From an uncultured Clostridia bacterium (lineage in GTDB: Bacteria; Bacillota; Clostridia; Lachnospirales; Lachnospiraceae): 13,663 nucleotides of DNA. The translations under genes were made by a program, and so were the position numbers. The notes under the pieces were generated by a model. That model searched no databases. It had not been told where the DNA came from and worked only from the letters and a program-made list of their open reading frames with translations. Below, piece by piece: positions 7,421-13,533 of this stretch (its first letter is position 1; each line of letters opens with the position of its first letter). The stretch lies in contig CAMJIC010000044.1 in NCBI GenBank assembly GCA_946405675.1, positions 1 to 13,663 of the forward strand, in the 5' to 3' direction.

Positions 7421-9550
7421 ATGAAGTCCGGATCAGGAGTCAAGTACGGCGGGCCGTTGAAACTGCACTGGAGCTGGAATGTTTACCTGGCTTTGACACT
7501 GTTTGGCCTTGCGGCCTGCCTGTTTTTCATCGACAGGCGCGCAGGGCTGATCTGTGCGGCGTTTGCGTGCGGCTACTATGCTGCCATACTCCTGATCTAT
7601 CTTTATTACAGGCCGCGGCTGCTGCAGTCGATGATCGGATTTGCAAGCCGATACGCAGATGTACAGTCGCAGGTTCTTCGCGACATGGAGATCCCGATGG
7701 CGATCGTGGACCAGGAGGGACATGTCCTTCGGATGAATTCTCCTATGCGCGGGCTGACCAGGAAGCCGGAGCGGTACTTCAAAACCATCGATACGATCTT
7801 CCCATATCTGACAAAGCCGGTCTTTCCGGTGAATTCCGATTCGAAGGATATTGACCTGACCTACGAGGGAAGGCAGTACCGGGCCCATATCCAGAAGATT
7901 GATATGGATGATGTGGTGGATGATTCCCTGATCATAACCGGGCAGGAGGCAGGGGAAGAGGAGCAGGCCGTGCGCCGCGGCAGCAGGTACGCGGATGCCG
8001 CAAAGGACGGGCACGCTGAGCCTTTGAGACACAGCTGGGTTTATATCGTATACCTGATCGATGAGACGGAATTGACAAAGCTGCGCAGGGAGAACCGTGA
8101 CGAGAAGCCGGTGGTCGCCCTGGTATACCTGGACAACTACGAGGAAGCCATGGACAATGTGGATGAGGTCCATTCTTCCCTGATGAATGTCCTGATCGAC
8201 CGGGAGATCAACAAATACAGTCTTGCGCACAACGCACTGAGCAAGAAGCTGGAGAAGGATAAGTACCTTCTGGTCATGAACCAGAAAAGCCTTGGAGGAC
8301 TGGAAGAGGATCATTTTTCCCTGCTCGAGGAGGTCAAGACTGTCAATATCGGAAATGAGACGGTCATGACGATCAGCATCGGCATCGGTGTAGGCGGCGA
8401 CGACTACAACCAGAATTACGATTACGCGCGCGCGTCCATCGAGATGGCGTTGTCCCGGGGCGGAGACCAGGCAGTCCTCAACCGGGACGGGCAGATGAAG
8501 TTTTACGGCGGAAAGTCCCACAGCTCCGAGCGCCATACCCGTGTCAAGGCCCGTGTCAAGGCACAGGCCATGCGCGAGATCATGGAGTCGAAGGAGCGGG
8601 TGCTCACGATGGGGCACAAGATCACGGACATGGATTCCCTGGGGGCGGCCGTTGGAATATACCGCGCGGCGAAGACGCTGGGGAAACCTGCATGGATCGT
8701 GATCGGGGAGGATTCCTCGTCCATCCGGAACTGGCTGCAGATGCTGCGGGACAGCCGGGATTACGAAGAGGACATTTTCATTTCCCATGAGAAGGCAATC
8801 GAGATCTGTGACGACAGTACAGCTCTGGTCGTCGTGGATACTGCCCGCAAGAACATGGTGGAATGCGAGGAGCTGCTTGGGAAGACGAAGACGATCGTTG
8901 TCCTGGACCATCATCGCCAGACGACGGAGCAGATTCAGAACGCGGCGCTGTCCTATATCGAGCCCAGCGCGTCCTCTGCCAGTGAGATGGTGTCAGAGAT
9001 CCTGCAGTACTTTGAGGAAAATGCGCGGCTGAAGAGCCTGGAGGCGGACTGCCTGTATGCGGGCATCCTGATCGATACCAATAATTTCTCGACGAAGACC
9101 GGGTCGCGCACCTTCGAGGCGGCGGCTTATCTTAGGCGCTCCGGCGCGGATATCATCCGGGTGCGCAAGGCGCTTCGTGATGATATGGACAGCTACAAGG
9201 CCAGGGCCGAGGCGGTGCGCCATGCTGAGATCTATATGGGGAAATACGCGATCTCGATCCTTCCGGGCGACGGGCTGGAATCGCCGACGGTGGTGGGTGC
9301 GCAGGCGGCCAATGAGCTGCTGAACATTGTGGGCGTAACCGCGTCCTTTGTGGCGACAGAATACAGCGGCAAGATCTACATTTCCGCCCGTGCGATCGAT
9401 GAGGTGAATGTACAGATCATCATGGAGCGGCTCGGCGGCGGCGGACATATGAACAGCGCGGGCGCCCAGATGCAGGATGTGACAGAGGAAGAGGCGGTGC
9501 TGCGTGTGAAGGAGATCCTCAAAAGCATGACGGACGCCGGTGAGATATGA
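7421..9550 (+). CDS. gdpP: Cyclic-di-AMP phosphodiesterase GdpP (TM-PAS-degenerate GGDEF-DHH/DHHA1)
   Basis: GdpP hydrolyses c-di-AMP to pApA and so controls potassium and osmolyte balance and cell-wall stress responses. The 709-residue protein has two N-terminal membrane helices (about 20-40 and 44-62), a PAS-like domain (around IPMAIVDQEGHVLRMNS), and a degenerate GGDEF domain (VVALVYLDNYEEAMDNVDE to the ISIGIGVGG strand) lacking the synthase motif. A DHH domain with His399, Asp403 and Asp405 (MGHKITDMDS) and Asp496-His497-His498 follows, then DHHA1 with GGGGH at 672-676. All metal-binding residues expected for activity appear present. It starts 12 nt after glgB, with its RBS abutting the glgB stop, so the two are likely cotranscribed. 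rplI follows 29 bp downstream, as in the gdpP-rplI-dnaB order known from Bacillus and other Firmicutes. Confidence 0.95.
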   Translation: MKSGSGVKYGGPLKLHWSWNVYLALTLFGLAACLFFIDRRAGLICAAFACGYYAAILLIYLYYRPRLLQSMIGFASRYADVQSQVLRDMEIPMAIVDQEGHVLRMNSPMRGLTRKPERYFKTIDTIFPYLTKPVFPVNSDSKDIDLTYEGRQYRAHIQKIDMDDVVDDSLIITGQEAGEEEQAVRRGSRYADAAKDGHAEPLRHSWVYIVYLIDETELTKLRRENRDEKPVVALVYLDNYEEAMDNVDEVHSSLMNVLIDREINKYSLAHNALSKKLEKDKYLLVMNQKSLGGLEEDHFSLLEEVKTVNIGNETVMTISIGIGVGGDDYNQNYDYARASIEMALSRGGDQAVLNRDGQMKFYGGKSHSSERHTRVKARVKAQAMREIMESKERVLTMGHKITDMDSLGAAVGIYRAAKTLGKPAWIVIGEDSSSIRNWLQMLRDSRDYEEDIFISHEKAIEICDDSTALVVVDTARKNMVECEELLGKTKTIVVLDHHRQTTEQIQNAALSYIEPSASSASEMVSEILQYFEENARLKSLEADCLYAGILIDTNNFSTKTGSRTFEAAAYLRRSGADIIRVRKALRDDMDSYKARAEAVRHAEIYMGKYAISILPGDGLESPTVVGAQAANELLNIVGVTASFVATEYSGKIYISARAIDEVNVQIIMERLGGGGHMNSAGAQMQDVTEEEAVLRVKEILKSMTDAGEI

Positions 9551-9579
9551 TGGATGAAAAGACGGAGGTTTGAGATAAC

Positions 9580-10026
9580 ATGAAGGTAATTCTGCTGCAG
9601 GATGTCAATAAGGTCGGGAAGAAGGGCGAGATGATCGAAGCGGCGGACGCTTATGCGAGGAATGTGCTGATCCGCAAGAAGCTTGCTGTCGAGGCGACGG
9701 GAAAGGCGATCAATGACCTGAAGCTGAAAAAGGCAAATGATGAGAAGGTGGCCGAGGAGAACCTGGAGCGGGCGAAGGAGCTGAAGGAGAAGCTGGAGCA
9801 AAGCAGCGTGACCGTGAAGGCGAAGACCGGGGAAGGAGACAAGCTGTTCGGCTCCATTTCCGGGAAAGAGATCGCGGAGGCGGCGAAGGAGCAGCTCGGG
9901 ATCGAGCTGGACCGCAGAAAGATCGTCGTGGACAACCCGATCAAGACCATCGGCACCATGACCGTTGCCGTTAAGCTGCATCCGCAGGTCAAGGCGCAGC
10001 TTGACGTGAAGGTTGAGAAGCTGTAA
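9580..10026 (+). CDS. rplI: 50S ribosomal protein L9
   Basis: L9 binds 23S rRNA near the L1 stalk base and helps maintain reading frame. At 148 residues the length is standard. The N-terminal domain MKVILLQDVNKVGKKGE with AYARNVLIRKKLA (about residues 26-38) is diagnostic. A long charged helix (about 44-74, rich in K and E) and the C-terminal domain with KLFGSISGKEIAEA follow. A GGAGG at 9564-9568 sits 11 nt before ATG. It lies between gdpP and dnaB, its usual neighbours in Firmicutes. Confidence 0.97.
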   Translation: MKVILLQDVNKVGKKGEMIEAADAYARNVLIRKKLAVEATGKAINDLKLKKANDEKVAEENLERAKELKEKLEQSSVTVKAKTGEGDKLFGSISGKEIAEAAKEQLGIELDRRKIVVDNPIKTIGTMTVAVKLHPQVKAQLDVKVEKL

Positions 10027-10039
10027 CTGTTCAGGACAG
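10023..10039 (+). repeat. Copy 1 of a 17-nt direct repeat, GTAACTGTTCAGGACAG
   Basis: An identical 17-nt sequence occurs at 11969-11985. This copy overlaps the rplI stop codon (TAA 10024-10026). A shorter relative, GACTGTTCAGAACGG, lies at 10126-10140, so the first spacer hairpin is bracketed by related motifs. The function is unknown. Confidence 0.6.
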
Positions 10040-10085
10040 CCCGAAGCACTTGCTGCTGAGGGTATATGAAAGCGTAAATTACGTG

Positions 10086-10123
10086 GCATCGGGTGATTCA
10101 GGATGCGAAGCATCACCCGATGC
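10086..10123. repeat. Perfect 12-bp inverted repeat in the rplI-dnaB spacer
   Basis: GCATCGGGTGAT (10086-10097) pairs with ATCACCCGATGC (10112-10123) around a 14-nt loop. A competing hairpin, GATGC-GAA-GCATC (10102-10114), shares bases with the right arm. No T-run follows, so it is not a standard terminator. It may be a transcript-stabilising or attenuating structure. Confidence 0.65.
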
Positions 10124-10145
10124 GTGACTGTTCAGAACGGGGGTC

Positions 10146-10177
10146 CTGAATCGTCACGGGAAGCTCTGACGATTCAG
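10146..10177. repeat. Perfect 11-bp inverted repeat just upstream of dnaB
   Basis: CTGAATCGTCA (10146-10156) pairs with TGACGATTCAG (10167-10177) around a 10-nt loop. It ends 25 nt before the dnaB start. No T-run follows. It could act as an operator or as an mRNA hairpin affecting dnaB translation. Confidence 0.6.
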
Positions 10178-10202
10178 TGGTATAGAAGAGAACCAAGAAG
10201 GA

Positions 10203-11573
10203 ATGGATGAGAATATCAATGAGATCCGGCGGATCCCGCCGCATAGTCAGGAGGCTGAGCAGTCTGTCATCGGTTCGATGATGATCGATCCGGAGGCGAT
10301 CGCAGCCTCTTCCTCTGTCCTGACGGAGGATGACTTTTTCCAGAAGCCCTACGCGCTGCTTTTCCGGGCGATCGTTGACCTGGACGCGGCTGGCCGGCCG
10401 GTCGATCCGGTGACGCTCCAGGACAGACTCAGGGAAATGGACGCGCCGGAGGATCTTGCGAGTGCGCAGACACTGGCGGAGCTGGTGGCGTCCGTGCCGG
10501 TCTCCACGAACGCGAAGCATTACGCAAGGATCGTGGCGGAGAAAGCGCAGCTGAGGCGGATGATCCGCACCATGGAGACGCTGACGGCGGAGTGCTACGC
10601 GGACAGGGAGAAGGCGGAAGACCTGAGCGACAAGATGGAGAAGCAGGTATTCCAGCTTCTGTCGAAGCGCCAGGGCCGGGAGCTGACACCCATCGCTGAC
10701 ATTGTGATGGACGCCCTTGACCGGATCTCCGCCGCGAGCAGCCAGAATTCCGCGATCACCGGCCTTGCGACCGGATTCCGGGATCTGGACTTCAAGACCA
10801 GCGGATTCCAGCCGTCGGATCTGATCCTGGTCGCGGCAAGGCCGTCGATGGGAAAAACTGCATTTGTCCTGAACATTGCGGCATACATGGCTTTCCGCGA
10901 GCACAGAAGGGTCGCCATCTTTTCCCTTGAGATGTCCAAGGAACAGCTTGTCAACCGTCTCCTTGCGCAGGAGTCCAACGTCGATGCGTCGCGGCTCAGG
11001 AATGGACGGCTGAAGGATTCCGAATGGGAGAATCTCGTGATGGGGGCTGATGTCATCGGAAAGTCAGAGCTTGTCATTGATGACACCCCGGGCATCTCGG
11101 TTCCGGAGCTTCGGAGCAAATGCCGCCGGATGAAGCTGGAGGGCGGGCTTGACTGTATCATGGTTGACTACCTGCAGCTGATGAGCGGAAGCGGGCGGGG
11201 AAGCGATTCGAGGCAGCAGGAGATCTCAGAGATCTCCCGGGGGCTGAAGGAGGTTGCCCGGGAGATGCATGTGCCGCTGATCGCGCTGAGCCAGCTGTCC
11301 CGCGCGGTGGAGCAGCGGCCCGACCACCGTCCGGTGCTGAGTGACCTTAGAGAATCCGGTGCCATTGAGCAGGACGCGGACGTGGTCATTTTTCTGTATC
11401 GTGATGATTATTACAACAAGGATTCAGAAAGGCAGGGGATCGCGGATATCCTGATCCGGAAGCAAAGAAACGGCCCCCTTGGAGACGTTGAGCTGGTATG
11501 GCTTCCGGAGTATACGAAATTCGCGAATCCCGCCAGCGAGCGTGACCGTGCGCAGCTGAATCCGGAGGGATGA
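10203..11573 (+). CDS. dnaB: Replicative DNA helicase (DnaB family; called DnaC in Bacillus)
   Basis: This hexameric helicase unwinds DNA at the replication fork and recruits primase. It has 456 residues, normal length. The N-terminal domain begins IPPHSQEAEQSVIGSMM, the family's standard opening, which fixes the start at ATG 10203 even though its Shine-Dalgarno (AAGAAGGA) is unusually close. The RecA-like domain has Walker A AARPSMGKT (Lys218), SLEMS, Walker B MVDYLQLM, and SQLSRAVEQRPDHRPVLSDLRESGAIEQDADVV features; IRKQRNGPLGDVEL follows near the C-terminus. No intein interrupts it. The 176-bp spacer with two hairpins suggests expression partly separate from gdpP-rplI. The stop overlaps an upstream ATG of the next frame (ATGA at 11570-11573). 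Confidence 0.97.
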   Translation: MDENINEIRRIPPHSQEAEQSVIGSMMIDPEAIAASSSVLTEDDFFQKPYALLFRAIVDLDAAGRPVDPVTLQDRLREMDAPEDLASAQTLAELVASVPVSTNAKHYARIVAEKAQLRRMIRTMETLTAECYADREKAEDLSDKMEKQVFQLLSKRQGRELTPIADIVMDALDRISAASSQNSAITGLATGFRDLDFKTSGFQPSDLILVAARPSMGKTAFVLNIAAYMAFREHRRVAIFSLEMSKEQLVNRLLAQESNVDASRLRNGRLKDSEWENLVMGADVIGKSELVIDDTPGISVPELRSKCRRMKLEGGLDCIMVDYLQLMSGSGRGSDSRQQEISEISRGLKEVAREMHVPLIALSQLSRAVEQRPDHRPVLSDLRESGAIEQDADVVIFLYRDDYYNKDSERQGIADILIRKQRNGPLGDVELVWLPEYTKFANPASERDRAQLNPEG

Positions 11574-11695
11574 GATTACAAGCTACACACACTGGATGCC
11601 TACCGGTAAAGATGCGGATTGTGAGAGCAAAGATTCCCTGCCAGCCGAAATGCGGCTTTGCGCTTTGCCTGGCGGTGATTGTGACTGAGGCTGTG

Positions 11696-11956
11696 ATGGG
11701 GAATTTTATCTATATTGTCGAGTGCGCTGACGGAACCTGGTATACCGGATGGACAACGGATCCGGATCGCAGGGTTCATATGCACAATACGGGAAAGGGT
11801 GCCAAATATACGCGCTCCCGCAGGCCGGTCAGGCTGATCTATACCGAAGAATATGAGACCTCCGTGGAAGCACAGCGCAGGGAATATGAGATCAAACACC
11901 TGACACGTGCGCAGAAGGAAGCAATCGTGCGGGAGAAGCAAGGGGATATCAGGTAA
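11696..11956 (+). CDS. Small GIY-YIG domain protein (UPF0213/YhbQ-YazA-like)
   Basis: This is a single-domain GIY-YIG protein of 86 residues. The motif pair appears as FIYIVECADGTWYTGWT (Y6 and Y16-T17-G18), with Arg25/Arg26, the KGAKYTRSRRPV segment typical of the UPF0213 family, and a probable metal-binding Glu63 in AQRREYEIKHL. The cellular role of this stand-alone family is poorly defined; relatives are reported to cut or bind nucleic acid. ATG 11696 was chosen because homologues begin at this point and GAGG sits 5 nt upstream. The same frame is open from ATG 11570, overlapping the dnaB stop (ATGA) with GGAGGG directly before it. That start would add 42 residues of no recognised domain. 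The 11574-11695 interval holds only a small AGCCG/CGGCT hairpin (11643-11657). Confidence 0.85.
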   Translation: MGNFIYIVECADGTWYTGWTTDPDRRVHMHNTGKGAKYTRSRRPVRLIYTEEYETSVEAQRREYEIKHLTRAQKEAIVREKQGDIR

Positions 11957-11974
11957 GGAAATGCAGACGTAACT

Positions 11975-12021
11975 GTTCAGGACAGGTTCAGAACAGGTTC
12001 AAGACAGGTTCAGAACGGTTC
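11975..12021 (+). repeat. 11-bp tandem repeat (about four units of GTTCAGRACAG)
   Basis: The units are GTTCAGGACAG, GTTCAGAACAG, GTTCAAGACAG and GTTCAGAACG, followed by a partial GTTC. Each unit is partly self-complementary (GTTC...GAAC). The array starts inside the second copy of the 17-nt repeat (11969-11985) and lies between the GIY-YIG stop and mtnA. Confidence 0.8.
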
Positions 12022-12026
12022 CCTGT

Positions 12027-12066
12027 AAACAAATGAACGGATCGGGATGTTCAGGTGCATTTGTTT
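12027..12066. promoter_or_regulatory. Hairpin in the mtnA leader region
   Basis: AAACAAATG (12027-12035) pairs perfectly with CATTTGTTT (12058-12066), and GAAC/GTTC can pair inside. It ends 35 nt before the mtnA start. The pattern does not match the SAM (S-box) riboswitch that controls mtnA in Bacillus. Read on either strand the flank is only weakly T-rich, so termination is possible but not clear. Confidence 0.45.
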
Positions 12067-12101
12067 CCGGCTCCTGACGCAGACAGCAAGAGAGGTACGA
12101 T

Positions 12102-13220
12102 ATGAATACAGAACAATTCTTTGAGCAGGTACTGAGCGTCCGTCTGACACCGGACAGGGAGGCATTGGATATCATTGACCAGACGCTTCTTCCCGGAACC
12201 ATTCGGCGGATTCAGCTTGGAACAAAGGAAGAGATCTGGGAAGCGATCAAGAAGCTCAGGGTCCGCGGTGCGCCGGCGATCGGCATCACCGCAGCGTATG
12301 GGATGGCTGTTTTATCCGCAAAAACGAAAGAAAGCGACTTCAGCGCATTTTACAAAGAATTCAAGGAGCTGAAGGAGTACTTTGCATCCTCACGGCCGAC
12401 GGCCGTCAACCTGTTCTGGGCACTGGACAGGATGGATCGGTGTGCCAGGGAAGCGGGAGAAGCAGGGAAGAGCATCCCCGAGATCTGCAGCATGCTTTAC
12501 GAGGAAGCAGATGCCATCCGTGAGGAGGATGTGCAGATCAGCCGGAACATCGGAGAGATCGGTTTCGGGCTGCTGAAGGATCTGAAGAAGGATGGAAAAC
12601 CCATCGGCATCCTGACCCACTGCAACGCCGGCACACTGGCGACCGCCAAATATGGAACAGCGACCGCCCCGATGTACATTGCGCTGGAGCATGGATGGGC
12701 GGGAAGCGATATGCATGTGTACTGTGATGAGACCAGACCGCTTCTGCAGGGTGCACGCCTGACTAGCTTTGAACTGAGTTCCGCTGGGATCACGACGACG
12801 CTTCAGTGTGACAACATGGCATCGCTCCTGATGAAATCCGGGAAGATCGATATCGTCTTTGTGGGCTGCGACCGTGTCGCCCTGAACGGAGACGCAGCGA
12901 ACAAGATCGGCACCAGCTCGGTCGCGATTCTGGCCAGGCACTACGGAATCCCCTTCTATGTCTGCGCCCCCAGCTCCACCATTGACCTCAAGACACCCCA
13001 TGGCGGGCAGATCCCGATTGAAATGAGAGACCCGGATGAGGTGACGCAGATGTGGTACAAGGAACGAATGGCGCCGGAAGGGATCGACGTGTACAATCCG
13101 GCGTTCGATGTCACCGACCACAGCTTCATCACCGGAATGATTACAGAAAAGGGCCTGTGCACCGAACCCTTCGGAGAAGCATTTGCCCGCGCAGGGATCG
13201 GGGAGACAGGGCGGAAATAG
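12102..13220 (+). CDS. mtnA: S-methyl-5-thioribose-1-phosphate isomerase
   Basis: MtnA converts 5-methylthioribose-1-phosphate to methylthioribulose-1-phosphate in recycling of the methylthioadenosine by-product; some relatives also use 5-deoxyribose-1-phosphate. The protein has 372 residues, slightly above the usual ~350. Diagnostic segments are RVRGAPAIGITAAYG, THCNAGTLATAKYGTA with catalytic Cys174, DETRPLLQGARLTSFEL, and GCDRVALNGDAANKIGTSS with catalytic Asp257, then YVCAPSSTID. These distinguish it from the related eIF2B subunits. AGAGG at 12091-12095 lies 6 nt before ATG. No methylthioribose kinase, MTA phosphorylase or aldolase is in the window, so the rest of the pathway must lie elsewhere. 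The 145-bp upstream spacer holds the tandem repeat and a hairpin. Confidence 0.94.
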   Translation: MNTEQFFEQVLSVRLTPDREALDIIDQTLLPGTIRRIQLGTKEEIWEAIKKLRVRGAPAIGITAAYGMAVLSAKTKESDFSAFYKEFKELKEYFASSRPTAVNLFWALDRMDRCAREAGEAGKSIPEICSMLYEEADAIREEDVQISRNIGEIGFGLLKDLKKDGKPIGILTHCNAGTLATAKYGTATAPMYIALEHGWAGSDMHVYCDETRPLLQGARLTSFELSSAGITTTLQCDNMASLLMKSGKIDIVFVGCDRVALNGDAANKIGTSSVAILARHYGIPFYVCAPSSTIDLKTPHGGQIPIEMRDPDEVTQMWYKERMAPEGIDVYNPAFDVTDHSFITGMITEKGLCTEPFGEAFARAGIGETGRK

Positions 13221-13235
13221 TTTGCTGCAGGGCAC

Positions 13236-13288
13236 GTTACAAGTCACAACCCCACAGGCCGCCCGCTGGCGGGGGTGTGACTTGTTAC
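13236..13288. repeat. Short palindromic element sharing ends with the 4834-5114 element
   Basis: GTTACAAGTCACA (13236-13248) pairs with TGTGACTTGTTAC (13276-13288), one mismatch, with ACCCC/GGGGT and CGCC/GGCG pairing further in. The arms match GTTGCAAGTCAC and TGTGACTTGTAAC at the ends of the larger element. It begins 16 nt after the mtnA stop and may end transcription or mark a mobile palindromic repeat. There is no T-run after it. Confidence 0.75.
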
Positions 13289-13328
13289 CAGGGCACACTC
13301 ACAGGGACGGAGGAAACCAAACGTATCG

Positions 13329-13357
13329 TTGTTATAACAAGAAAAATCTGTTATGAT
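13329..13357 (+). promoter_or_regulatory. Candidate promoter and operator for the rubrerythrin gene
   Basis: TTGTTA (13329-13334), a 17-nt spacer and TATGAT (13352-13357) form a sigma-A-type promoter, giving a leader of about 170 nt. TTGTTATAACAA (13329-13340) is a perfect 12-bp palindrome covering the -35. TTATGATAA (13351-13359), also symmetric, covers the -10. Such symmetric AT-rich sites suggest a repressor, plausibly a redox or peroxide regulator (PerR or Rex class), but neither consensus fits fully. Confidence 0.5.
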
Positions 13358-13479
13358 AAACATGACGACCATGCATGGGCAGGAATAAGGAATCGTGAGG
13401 CGTGGAAGGCAGACTTCATCTTTTCAAAATAGACAAAGATCAAAAGGATAAAAAGATGGAATGGATGAAGCGGTAGTTT

Positions 13480-13506
13480 TCCGCATCACTGCTAAAGTGC
13501 TGCGGA
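13480..13506 (+). promoter_or_regulatory. Leader hairpin upstream of the rubrerythrin gene
   Basis: TCCGCA-T-CACT (13480-13490) pairs with AGTG-C-TGCGGA (13496-13506), with one T/C mismatch and a 5-nt loop. It ends 14 nt before the AAGGAG ribosome binding site. No T-run follows, so it more likely affects mRNA stability or translation than termination. The rest of 13289-13533 shows no gene. Confidence 0.45.
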
Positions 13507-13533
13507 TGAAAATGAGAGAAAAGGAGAAAAAAG

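Noticed and set aside
7433..8914. A 493-codon minus-strand frame opposite gdpP
   Set aside because: Shadow of gdpP, with no recognisable domain.
9547..9573. Eight-codon ORF overlapping the gdpP stop (ATGATGGATGAA...)
   Set aside because: Too short to support, and better explained as spacer carrying the rplI ribosome binding site.
10050..10080. Promoter for dnaB (TTGCTG ... TAAATT)
   Set aside because: The spacing needed is 19 nt and both boxes are poor, so it is not listed as a feature.
11975..12021. CRISPR array
   Set aside because: The units are 11 bp and directly adjacent with no spacers, so this is a tandem repeat rather than a CRISPR array.
11957..12101. SAM riboswitch upstream of mtnA
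   Set aside because: The spacer is short and lacks the conserved S-box core; only a simple hairpin and tandem repeats are visible.
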